Source: Mesocentrotus franciscanus (lineage: Eukaryota; Echinodermata; Echinoidea; Camarodonta; Strongylocentrotidae). From it: a DNA stretch of 64,000 nucleotides. The stretch lies in NCBI GenBank assembly GCA_037976565.1, contig CP137668.1:23040251-23104250 (forward strand), in the 5' to 3' direction. The notes under the pieces were generated by a model, which saw nothing but the letters and a program-made list of their open reading frames with translations, did no database searches and was not told the origin of the DNA. Within the stretch, counting starts at the first letter, position 1; each line of letters starts with the position of its first letter. A program made the translations under genes and the position numbers. This document shows, piece by piece, positions 15,001 to 23,539 of this stretch.

Positions 15001-18000
15001 TAGAACCTGAGCATATTGACAGCAGCACGTGTACAATATGCTTCAGTATAAAACTTACCCCAGTTCCAATGTAGAAAATGTAGAAGAGAATGAATCCAGT
15101 CAGAGCAATCAAATACATGACTACAGTGGACGACATCAATGCTACGAAAAAAGATATTCGGATTGAACATATATCGCAATGAGAAAACAAAATCACTAAA
15201 GAGTTTCTGATATTGTTTTTTGATGTATGATTTACGATATGTTTGAGATGTAAATATCAAGACTCAATTGTAAGGTAAGCCAAGCTGGAATTAGCTGTAC
15301 GATGGTTGTATCAAATACATATTAATATACAGAGCCTACAAGTATTTGTGCAAGTTTTGATGTAATATTTATTATTTGATATTCTTGGTACAAAAAAGCC
15401 ATTTTTTCTTCATATATTCTTCAGTATTTCTGTTCAGATGAACAAGGAACCTGCATATTCATTGAAAACTTCTTTCATGAACTTGACTTTCATTTACTAA
15501 ATTTTGTGTAAACTTTGTGGAACGGTAAGTGTTAAACACAGAGAGCAAATGACAAATATGCACTGTACATTGTGCATGTAGTCTATAGTCATAAGATGGA
15601 GAATTTTGTTAGGATACCTACCACAGTACCATCCCTTATGCTCGGTTTCCTCCATGCGACCAACCCAACTCTCATTCCAAGAGTGGGCAAAGTCCACCAG
15701 GAGAACCAACTGGATGATGATGAAGGCGAAGGCTCCAACCATCCCAAAGTACATGAATACTGGAGGTGGAAGGAAGGAAGAATCATGTATCTATAACATG
15801 CACCAACTTTAATAAAATACACTGTACATGTGGAAAAATCAGTCCATAATGTTAGATTATGTGAAGTAAAAGTTCAATGGTATGGATGTTGTCCTCTAGT
15901 TATAACAATTTCTATCCCATGAGTTACTGGTACAGTAGTACACATACAATTCTTATTGAAAATCAATATAAAGTTCCTCCGTCTCTCTAAAATTTTTCAT
16001 GAGTTTTTGTTTACATTGTACAAAATTAAGAAACAATTCAACTACATTCACAATCTTTGAAGAGTATGATGTTAAAAATCACCTTTCAACTTAAATGTGC
16101 ATTATTTATCATTTGTTGCAATAATATGACTTGGTCACAGATACACAGACAATGATGCATGCTAAATTTAACTACATTGTACATTTGATATTCTAAAAGC
16201 ATGGTAACTTGTGATACTAACTTTGGTATTTTCTTAATCACACGGACATGAATTGCACAGTTTGTGCTCAGTTGGCTTAAATTCATTCTGTGGTTCTCTT
16301 AACTATTTCTATGGTGATTGTTTAAAAGGTACTACTATACATGTATCCAATAAAGACTGACAGTATTTTAGTGAACGCAAACACTCATTTACCCGTCTCA
16401 AAGGTTCCATTGGGGATGAAGAAAGCTGCCACACACAGACCGCACATGACCAGGAACTTGAAAAACCAGAACCTTCAAGAGTAAGATAATGAAAATCCCT
16501 TGAATGAATTTGCTAAATGTTCATTACTTACAAAATGTAGATTTTCAGTTTATGTGAGTAATACAATTTTTTGTCATTTAATTAGATAAAAGGGGGCAAA
16601 ATAATGAATGGCTAAGATTGTCCAATTGCCCGTGGTGGTAATTATGAAATGGTGATAAAGGGCAATGATGTGACTCAATAATGGTGCATTTTGATAGGGA
16701 GTATCAAATATACTAGTAGTGCTTTTTGTTATGAGCCAGTGTTTTTTGTTTTTTGTTAACTTTATTTGTTTTCTTTTTATTATCATTATTATTTTCAATC
16801 ATGTTAGCTATCTTTCTATTATGTTAAGTTAGTAATTTTATAAGTTATAAGATTTGTATACGTCTCTTTGTTGACTACTTTGTGTGATTATATTTCTCTT
16901 GTCATTCATGCTTGTACAGCACATAGAGAAACTTTGTTTATTATGCGCTCTATAAATATTGTATTATTATTATTATTATAATTATTTATTTATTTATTAT
17001 ATTAAAAAAAATAATTGTTATCATTATCAATATTATTGTTTTATTATTATTATTAATATTATTATTATTAATGCTAAATATATTACTCATTGCAGATGTA
17101 GTATCAAAAATAATATCGCTAGAAAATAATATCTACGGGAGGACCGCGCCTCCTCCCGTAGAGTATAAAGCACCCTTGCTTACATTAGTTTTTATCACCT
17201 GACAAAGTGTTGCAGCGGCGCACGAAACGTCGAGATCTTTTAGATTCCTTATTGACCACATTGCGAGACAAACGAATATCACTAGCGATATTATTTTCGA
17301 TTATTATTATTGTTATTAATACCATAACAAAATAATGAAACACCCCTTCCCCCATGTGATATTTTTCCCCCTTACACTTTTTTTTCAGACTGCAGTATTC
17401 TTATCTACTAAATGTAAGTACATGCATACAAATTACAACCCAACATTATGCTTACAAGAAACTGATCTCACATCATATCATTCACAATTGAAATGCAAAT
17501 TGATATCAATTCAGAGTTGAGTTGCAACTGATTCAGATCAACTGGAAGTCTTTGTATTAAAGACAGAGCAATTTATAAATGCAGTTTACTATTTTTTTCC
17601 TCAAATACACATATGTACATACCCATTTTGGATTGGTGAGCGTGGATCCTTGCTACTCTTCACATTGATCATGATAAGAGAGAGCAGGAAGAAGAAGGCA
17701 GCTACACCAAAGCTGACCCGATAAACAGAACGATAACCTGCCAATCTTTCACAGACCTCTGGTGGAATCACTTGACCAACCACAGCATAACTCTTGCATA
17801 GTAATGGTGACTGGAAAGAAGAAAAAAAAAGGGGGAGAGGTTACAGTAACAGTCAAATATACAAATCTATTTCTGTGGTGTTTCTTTTGCCATAATCATG
17901 AAAATAATAATAACAATAATAGTCACACTTGTATAGCATTTAATATTGGGGCAGCGCCAGGGGCGTCACAACGTGAAGGACATGTGCGCTACATAAGAAG

Positions 18001-21000
18001 CCACCATTATTATTTTTTCATTCAAAGAGCTTCACAAACATGTATTACGGTATAACCCTAGTCATTGGATTCCATTACCATTCTGCAAAACATACTCCAC
18101 CCAGGAGCATTCCAGCCAGTCAGCATTTTAATCACACATGCTAGTCAAAACACAAATACCAGATACCACATAGAAAACGTACACACCTGGGTAGATAAAA
18201 GCGACATAGATAAAATGCCTCAATTAAGAACACAAATTATGTACATTACATGTAAATGGAAGTGGGCCTGGAAGAGGGTTAATTCATATAAATTCTTTGA
18301 AATGTGTGCATGTGTGTTTGGGTTTGTATAATTATGAAGAGATCAAGAATAGAAGTAGTCCTGAGCAAGATAATGATGACAGACTACTTACATTAGACAG
18401 TGCCTGATCCACTTGTGGGATGAGGAACACGGCTGAGACGATGGCTCCAACCAGCAAGAAGAGACCATAGACAATCCTGGTAGATGTGGAGTTCTTGCAT
18501 GATGGGCAAGCCGCACAGCAGCAGGAACAGGCCGCTGAGCCAAAGCAGCACGCCAACTATGTACAGTAAAAATCAAGTAGTATAGAATCATAACTAGTTC
18601 AACCCTTTCAGTGCTGCAGGCAACCACTAAAGTAAATGTACATGGAGAATGCAACATTTCGACCGAAAAAAAAAGACGCTTTTTTTCTTCTTCAAATGGG
18701 TTCATAAATTTCAAGAATGAGGAACATGTACATGTACATGTGTGAACTGGTAACATGGAACACTGTTTAAAAAAATAAAATAAATGAAGATGTATATTAC
18801 AATGCATGTCCAATGAAAAAGAAAATGCAAAAAAGCTTATAAATCCCATGATAAAATCCTATTCAAGATACACTTTTGTAGATCTTTTTGCACAACAAAT
18901 AATTCCTCTTCTGTACATCATATCAGTAATTTTAAAGGCCATTTAACACTTTAATGCTTGAGATATTCAGTAAGAAAAGCAGCATGGAACAGGGAAAAAA
19001 AATATTTAAAAGATTTTGGGGGCTACTTTTCAAGCTTGCTTGCATGAAAATAACACTCTTTAATTTGTTTTGCATTGAACTCTATGCACATTTTTTGGGG
19101 CTCTTTTATGACTTTCGGGGGCTTTTTTTTGCATTTCGGGGGCTCTTTTGCCCTGAGCCCTCGTGTATTTTTTTCCCCTGGCATGAAATTGCTATTTATT
19201 AAGTACTCCCATAGAGGTTCACATTTTATAGAGATCTGAATGAATCTACTTTGCCTCTTCAAATTGGCAACATTTATTATTTTCTTTCATTCAGTCCTCA
19301 AGACAAATCATATTAAATACGGTAAGTAAATCTACAGTTTATGATAGGAATTACAGGGGAAAATATTAAAAGTACCGTAAATCTCCGTGTATAAGGCGCA
19401 CCCCTTTTTTAAGATTTAAAAAAAAAAAAAAAAATTCCAGGTCTGTGTTAAAAAACCCACGCTGGGAAGGTCTTTCATTTGACTGCGAGGTGCAGTTGAA
19501 GGTGCCAATTTGTGCTTGTGAACTTGTCACAAATAATAGGAACAATGTCGTTTTTTAGAAGAATGTGTAAGATCATTAATGTAAATAAAAAAACAGTAGA
19601 GGACCTAGGATAGGACCTTGTGGTATGCCATGTGTAATAGAAGAAAAATTGGAGGAATTATTATAAACTACATATCTATTAGAAAGATTACTTTCAAACC
19701 AAGATGACAGACAAATTTGAGTGTTGTTCTAGTTTCCGAGTGGTGAGGCAACACACCGATTACTGAGCTGGGAGACATTGCCAGGCATAGCGCCAGGTGG
19801 AGGGGCACAAATCGAAACTTTAAAAAAAAAAAATTTTTTTTTTTTTTTTTTTTTTTGTACCCGTGTATAAGACGCACCCCCCGACTTTCAAATTTTTTCG
19901 GCGGCAAAAAAGTGCGCCTTATACACGGAGATTTACGGTATCAGAATCTCAGATGCAGCTTGCGGTGTGTTTCCTGGGCCCTGTCTTACATAGAGTTGAT
20001 ACCAATCGCAACTACATGTATGTACATAAGAGATCAATCGCAACTCTTTGTAAGACGGGGCCCAGATATGTACAGTAATGGTTTCATTTTAGTTCCATGC
20101 TTCACTAGAAATATAAAACATTAATGCTAAATTACCAATCATGCCCTTCTCCAGTAATAATTCTTGGTTACACTTGCTGTCTCAGCTCAGTAAAAACAAC
20201 TCGGATACGATAACTATTTAAATGATCGAAGACTAAGGAGTCAAGGTGTAAAGTTGTACACTCTTCTACAAATTTACATGCGCCCTTAATGTAGGGATTA
20301 ATTAATGTATTCTGTCCTGTCTAGTCGCATTTCATATACCTGGTAGTCTAGACTCTTCTTTAAACAAAAAATAATTTAGACTAACTACATGTAGTCTAAA
20401 TTATTATTTCATCTAGGGGGTGTTTCACAAAGATCCCAAGTTGAACTTATCTCTAAGTTGGACTTAACAATTATGGAAAGCCATTAGCATCTATGAAAAT
20501 ATTTTGTAAAAGTTATTTTAAAAGGCATAAAATGTTGATTTAAATCATTCATATTTTCTATTATCAAGGAGATTTCATGTTCTTGATGTGGAATTTATAA
20601 AAAGTCTAAAATAGTTGAATTTTCGCTTTTGAATATATTTTATTTTGAGGCTACAAATGGCTCTCCATATTTTTAAAGTCCAACTTAGAGTTAAGTTTGA
20701 CTTAGGATCATTGTGAATCACCCCCTCTAGTCTAGTTTAGTTAAAGAACCATGTGCACCTTTTGTACATTGCTTAGTGCTCACTTTCCAGACAAATTTCT
20801 GTTAGAGTAAGGGAGGTTTTTTTTAGCCACATACATGTAAGACAAAATCTAAATTTTGGTCTCTTCATTCCAAAGTTATTTTCACTTCTCTTTGAATTCA
20901 TGGAAGTAAATTTTGTTACCGTTTCAAAAAGAAAATCCTGGAAAAATAAAGAGCTGCCCGGCAATTTAAATGTTTCGATGGTGGTTTTCGGCCACATGTA

Positions 21001-23539
21001 CTAAGTCCATGGAAAGTGTGCGTACTGATAAAAGAACCCAGCAGCTTAGACCATTATCGGGCGCCCGAGCTCCATGCATGTGCAATTTCAAATTTTAGGA
21101 GCGGCAGGTCAAGTTGGGGTGAGGCTTTTTTAAAACTGTATACTGTGATATTTTTGTTCCTCGTCGACCCATTCAATTCATCTTGTATTTCGGGTTCAGA
21201 CCAAGCGAGGAGAAGGGCCCTCGGTTCCTCTTCGCTGTAGTTTGAGCCCTTGACACTCATTTCAACACAATGATATAAATATGGAAGAAGTACTTAGTAT
21301 TATTTTTAACAGGTTACAAATGATCTTGCTCGGCCTCGGACGACTCTGCTTGTGCCTGTATATGCGCATGCCTTGAGAAAAAAACAAGCATAATATTGTG
21401 CACCATATTATTATTAGCGACGGCGCGGATTTTCATGTGAACCGGAAACAAGTTTATTATGACGTCATTTAAACGCGTTTACAAATGATTATGCGTTTAT
21501 GCTTCCGGTTCCCAGGCCCCAGAACCTTTCTTTTTGGAGAAACACTGATACAAAACGCACCTCTTTGTGAGTTTATGATCAGCGTTTATCAGCGTTTAAA
21601 CGAAAATGAGAAAGGACAAACCGTGTTTTGAACTTAACACGTAACTAAAGCCTCATTCTGACCTGAAAAAGGTTAGCATAAACCGTAAACGCACCCAATG
21701 TCCGCCGGACAGACGTCATAACGCGTCAGACAGACTGAATCTGCTCACGTAGACATCTAGCTTACATTGGTTTACAGCCAGCGCATGCGCAGAACGTTCA
21801 TCCGATCTCGGCCTCATTTTCGTAATTTGGCGCCGAGCCTAGCCGACATGGGCCCTTTAAATTGGCTATCGCTGGCTCCCATAGGCTCTATGTTATAAGA
21901 TATTAGTGCGAGGAGATAGCTTGCGATTTTCCGTTTTTACTTATACCAAAATTATGATATGTCAGTCAAACCCTCTATTTGTTACAATTTTATCAGCGTC
22001 CTTGAAAAGTTAAGTATTTCACTTAAGTTTAAGTCTTACTTAACAAAGTCTTAAGTTTGAAAAATTCTCATTTTCGTAGTATTTAAGGTACAAACTGGAA
22101 ATTTATTCTGAAATGTTCGTTGGTTTTTCTATTTTATGTGTGTGCAATTTCGTGTGCACGTCGTCAGTTATGTGTGAAGTGCGTCACCTGTTTAAAGCAC
22201 GTCATGTCAAAATCTCCGTGGTGTGACATAATATTTCGTATTGACTTTGCCATTGACTTAAGTCGCTTAAGTTAAGTAGGCCCTCTCTCACCTAAATTGA
22301 AGCCACTTAGCGTATCGGCCAATCAGAGCGCGTAAACTCATGTAGAGTAAGACCGCCAAACCGGACACTTAAGACATAACGGGGGAAAACATTAAATTCT
22401 CTTTTAATTATTGAAAGACCAAATATATTATTATTGTGCAAATACTGTTTATGTATGTCATGTAAAAGAAAATCAGTAATGGAAACGGAAAACTAGAATT
22501 ATTTACTTACCCGCAGAACCTTTTTTCATTCGAACTCGGACGCACTTGCCAAAGTTCGGACACATGTATAGCGCACGTGTAGCGCACGCTCCAGTGCGGA
22601 TAACACGCATTCATCGGAGGTATGAAACCGGATCAAAAATCGTAAGACAGGGGTAAGTTTGACTACGTTGATTTCATGAAAAAAATATTATTTTCTCTTT
22701 TTGGGTAGATTTAAGTTAGGTAGAACTGTAAAATAGGTGTTTTTCACAACACTCACACAATAGTTTGGTCCTAAAATCTTACGAAAGTGCTATTTTTTCG
22801 TAGTCAAAATGACACTCAATGTTGCCTGTCCGAAGTTTGGAAGAGCGCCATCTTTGGGTAGGGGCCGTATGTACCCCCTAGCTCCCACTAACGGACGCCA
22901 TTACAAAAATTTCTACGATAAAGTGAAAAAGTATCTCGTAAGCTCTCATAATATTGGCAAAACTACCTGAAATATACGAAGGATTTTTATAATCGATATA
23001 TTGTAGTCACTACACCTTAACCCCCGTTAAAAACTGTAAAAATCTAGGTTACCCGAAATCTGTCTCTGGATTCGATGTTTTTTGTGAGTTTTGTAGACTG
23101 CAACCTGTCCAAATTTTCTGTACTAACGATAATAGGTTAGTAGTAGTATCAAATGCATGCAAGTCACCCGCCTGAGCTAGGCTCATATTTTGCGTTCTAG
23201 CCGTTGAGGTAATTTTTGTCCGAAGTTTGGCAACGTCCGAAGTTTGGCGGTCTTACTCTACATCGCAGAATGGTAAAAGTTCTACGACTACGTGCTGCTT
23301 GTAGTTGTATTGTAGATCTAGTACATAATTTAATTATCATTACAATATATGGAACGTGAGAACTCTGACATAATTTCTGATAATGATCATTAATTGCATT
23401 GAGATCACACATGCACATCGTCGTACGCCGTCATAGCCAGATGTAAACACACACAAACAAAAGGCACACAATGCACAAACCACATCATAAGCAGATCATC
23501 ATTCGATTGGATACTTACAGCGCCTAATCCACAGCACAT
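5..23539 (-). CDS. SERINC: SERINC family multipass membrane protein (12 exons, 3' end outside window)
   Basis: Spliced gene on the minus strand. Exons 5' to 3': 23519-23539, 18392-18556, 17623-17810, 16393-16472, 15622-15759, 15059-15141, 14338-14431, 13497-13589, 12674-12812, 11868-11916, 856-889, 5-158. Every junction has GT..AG sites and the phase is kept throughout, giving 1238 nt, 412 codons plus 2 nt. Family marks seen: Cys-rich N-terminus with CPSCKNST, then a membrane span; [52 protein letters not shown]; and [15 protein letters not shown] near the end. Human SERINCs are about 450-470 residues, so roughly 40-50 residues with the last span are missing off the left edge. The family consists of ten-span membrane proteins linked to serine incorporation into lipids and to phospholipid scrambling; vertebrate SERINC3/5 restrict retroviral infectivity. 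Function here is inferred by homology. NIT in the exon 9 loop is a possible glycosylation site. Confidence 0.95.
856..889 (-). CDS. SERINC: SERINC exon 11 (34-nt microexon)
   Basis: Residues 351-361 plus 1 nt: [11 protein letters not shown]. Needed because exon 10 ends in phase 0 while exon 12 needs one extra base. The exon has CAACAG before it and a consensus GTGAGT after it, and restores the frame exactly. It lies about 11 kb from exon 10. Confidence 0.82.
2371..2793. repeat. Diverged tandem duplication, unit about 220 bp
   Basis: Two successive copies (about 2371-2573 and 2592-2793) share GAGTTAGGCAT, GCAATGTACATGT, TGTGCATGTTAAGAGTTA and GCTTTTGGCCTGATGACTCA in the same order, with small indels. 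Confidence 0.8.
4130..4441. mobile_element. hAT-like miniature inverted-repeat element with 8-bp target duplication
   Basis: Begins CAGTGGCGAATCTAG; the reverse complement of the right end is CAGGGGCGGATCCAG, an imperfect 15-bp TIR. It is flanked by TCACGAAA (4122-4129) and TCATGAAA (4442-4449), an 8-bp duplication with one mismatch, typical of hAT elements. The interior is C/G- and A-run-rich with no coding frame worth reporting. Related copies: 26531-26843, 39725-39990 and 51565-54116. Confidence 0.8.
6804..7356. mobile_element. TTAA-bounded inverted-repeat element, copy 1
   Basis: TTAA at 6804-6807 and 7353-7356. Left end TTAAAGATACTA then ATGTCCCTTTTGCAG; right end, reverse-complemented, TTAAAGGTACTATGTCCC. 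A TACATG-rich microsatellite interrupts the left end. The interior matches 42785-43299 in inverse orientation. TTAA termini recall piggyBac target sites, but no transposase is present, so the superfamily is unproven. Confidence 0.65.
9850..9950. repeat. CT/TA microsatellite
   Basis: TCTCTC tracts with an internal TATATATATA run; simple sequence only. Confidence 0.9.
10579..10710. mobile_element. Palindromic miniature element (about 130 bp)
   Basis: Arms share CGTCTCACGAAACCGTCATA, then AGTACAAGTT and CATCCCATTGAAA, as an inverted repeat around a short AT-rich centre. The whole unit could fold into one hairpin. Flanks share CAAG. Confidence 0.85.
11868..11916 (-). CDS. SERINC: SERINC exon 10
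   Basis: Residues 334-350. Acceptor TTTCAG, donor GTATGT. Encodes [17 protein letters not shown], the start of the cytoplasmic loop (family ISLRSS/IRTSS region). Confidence 0.88.
12000..12072. repeat. GA microsatellite
   Basis: (GA)n interrupted by a G-run, within SERINC intron 9. Confidence 0.9.
12440..12643. mobile_element. TIR miniature element in SERINC intron 9
   Basis: Ends GGCCCAAATTCAC and GTGAATTTGGGCC are inverted repeats, followed inward by further imperfect matches (GGTTTAAA, CATTTACATAA). It ends 30 bp from the exon 9 boundary. AAA lies on both flanks. Confidence 0.8.
12674..12812 (-). CDS. SERINC: SERINC exon 9
   Basis: Residues 288-333 plus 2 nt. Acceptor TTATTAG, donor GTAAGT. 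Encodes the variable extracellular loop beginning TCNPS, an NIT glycosylation sequon, and a span ending WLICLIYA. Confidence 0.92.
12906..13009. mobile_element. Small TIR element in SERINC intron 8
   Basis: GGGCCCCGTAACACAAAG at the left and CTTTGTGTTATTGGGCTC at the right form an imperfect 18-bp inverted repeat about 104 bp apart. Termini resemble those of the elements at 10579 and 19974. Confidence 0.65.
13370..13455. repeat. CT/CCCT microsatellite
   Basis: TCTCTC and CCCTCCCT tracts within SERINC intron 8, beginning about 42 bp from exon 8. Confidence 0.9.
13497..13589 (-). CDS. SERINC: SERINC exon 8
   Basis: Residues 257-287 plus 1 nt. Acceptor TGTTCAG, donor GTGAGT. Encodes [20 protein letters not shown], matching the human SGLLQASVITLYTMFVTWS block. 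Confidence 0.95.
14338..14431 (-). CDS. SERINC: SERINC exon 7
   Basis: Residues 226-256 plus 1 nt. Acceptor TTTTTAG, donor GTAGG. Encodes [14 protein letters not shown] and the [11 protein letters not shown] block conserved in SERINCs. Confidence 0.93.
15059..15141 (-). CDS. SERINC: SERINC exon 6
   Basis: Residues 198-225. Acceptor TTCGTAG, donor GTAAGT. Encodes a membrane span ([20 protein letters not shown]). Confidence 0.9.
15622..15759 (-). CDS. SERINC: SERINC exon 5
   Basis: Residues 152-197 plus 1 nt. Acceptor CCTCCAG, donor GTAGGT. Encodes a hydrophobic span ending in [20 protein letters not shown], the most recognisable block of the family. Confidence 0.95.
16393..16472 (-). CDS. 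SERINC: SERINC exon 4
   Basis: Residues 125-151 plus 1 nt. Acceptor TTGAAG, donor GTAAAT. Encodes [20 protein letters not shown] and NGTFET, the conserved third-span region. Confidence 0.93.
16900..17060. repeat. Probable retroelement 3' tail plus ATT microsatellite
   Basis: GTACAGCACATAGAG...GCGCTCTATAAATATTG then (ATT)n. The 'GCGCT..TATAAAT..TATTATTATT' ending is typical of SINE/CR1-type 3' ends in invertebrates. The body upstream is not clearly recognisable. Confidence 0.5.
17111..17293 (+). mobile_element. Penelope-like-element fragment with hammerhead-type core, flanked by inverted repeats
   Basis: TAATATCGCTAG at 17111-17122 is inverted at 17282-17293. Between them are an 11-bp perfect hairpin CTACGGGAGGA/TCCTCCCGTAG (17133-17161) and CTGACAAAGTG...GCGCACGAAACGTCGA (about 17199-17233). 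The latter resembles the CUGANGA-stem-GAAAC-GUC core of the hammerhead ribozymes in Penelope-like elements, with GA changed to AA. No reverse transcriptase or endonuclease frame is present. Confidence 0.45.
17623..17810 (-). CDS. SERINC: SERINC exon 3
   Basis: Residues 63-124 plus 2 nt. Acceptor TTTCCAG, donor GTATGT. Encodes [20 protein letters not shown] (second span) and the DPRSPIQNG loop, which continues as FWFFKF in exon 4. Confidence 0.95.
18392..18556 (-). CDS. SERINC: SERINC exon 2 (N-terminal Cys-rich region and first membrane span)
   Basis: Residues 8-62. Acceptor ACATAG, donor GTAAGT, phase 0 at both ends. Encodes the Cys-rich stretch, [11 protein letters not shown] and the first hydrophobic span ([18 protein letters not shown]). 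Confidence 0.95.
19373..19940. mobile_element. Perfect-TIR element (TA ends) containing a LINE relic
   Basis: The first 29 bases (TACCGTAAATCTCCGTGTAT then AAGGCGCAC) are exactly inverted at the right end. TA at both ends fits a TA target duplication as in Tc1/mariner, with CCGTAAATC as TIR start; this class is an inference. An internal poly-A/T junction and a second CCCGTGTATAAGACGCACCCC near 19860 suggest a nested or rearranged structure. Confidence 0.8.
19530..19725 (-). pseudogene. Non-LTR retrotransposon reverse transcriptase fragment
   Basis: Minus-strand translation reads [14 protein letters not shown], then [14 protein letters not shown] and, after a one-base frameshift in a T-run, [11 protein letters not shown]. 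This is the RT motif order [SWF.S.L.NR]..G[IV]PQG..LGPLLF..YINDL of CR1/Jockey-type LINEs. The catalytic YADD box is absent. A dead fragment inside the element 19373-19940. Confidence 0.8.
19974..20065. mobile_element. Short palindromic element (about 92 bp)
   Basis: CTGGGCCCTGTCTTACATAG and, inverted, CTGGGCCCCGTCTTACAAAG at the ends, with GAGTTG and AATCGCAACT continuing the pairing. Lies 33 bp from the element at 19373-19940. Confidence 0.75.
20370..20405. repeat. Perfect 14-bp hairpin
   Basis: AATAATTTAGACTA and TAGTCTAAATTATT separated by 8 bases. Confidence 0.8.
20416..20725. mobile_element. TIR miniature element (GGGGGTGTTTCAC family)
   Basis: Left GGGGGTGTTTCACAAAGATC, right (reverse complement) GGGGGTGATTCACAATGATC. 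Inward, AAGTTGGACTTA is mirrored by AGTCCAACTTAGAG. TCTA occurs on both flanks as a possible 4-bp duplication. Confidence 0.8.
22341..23262. mobile_element. TIR element of about 0.9 kb with repeated CCGAAGTTTGG motifs
   Basis: TGTAGAGTAAGACCGCCAAA at 22341 is inverted at 23243-23262. The motif TCCGAAGTTTGG or its complement recurs near 22549, 22829, 23218 and 23235. No transposase frame is seen, so it is non-autonomous. Confidence 0.8.
23519..23539 (-). CDS. SERINC: SERINC exon 1 (start codon)
   Basis: ATG at 23537-23539 encodes MCCGLGA and ends at a consensus GTAAGT donor, phase 0. Joined to exon 2 it gives MCCGLGALACCFG, the Cys-rich N-terminus expected of SERINCs. It is too short to be found except by joining frames. 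The 5' UTR and promoter should lie just to the right of 23539. Confidence 0.85.

Larger units (their letters stand above)
18557..23518. other. SERINC intron 1 (about 5 kb)
   Basis: Holds the TIR elements at 19373-19940, 19974-20065, 20416-20725 and 22341-23262, a perfect 14-bp hairpin at 20370-20405, and a run of TTTCGGGGGCT-type repeats near 19010-19150. No additional exon is seen. Confidence 0.65.

Noticed and set aside
22000..22290. Possible TIR element with AAGTTAAGTA/CTTAAGTTAAGTAGG
   Set aside because: The arms are imperfect and consist mainly of ACTTAAGT words; boundaries and a target duplication could not be set.
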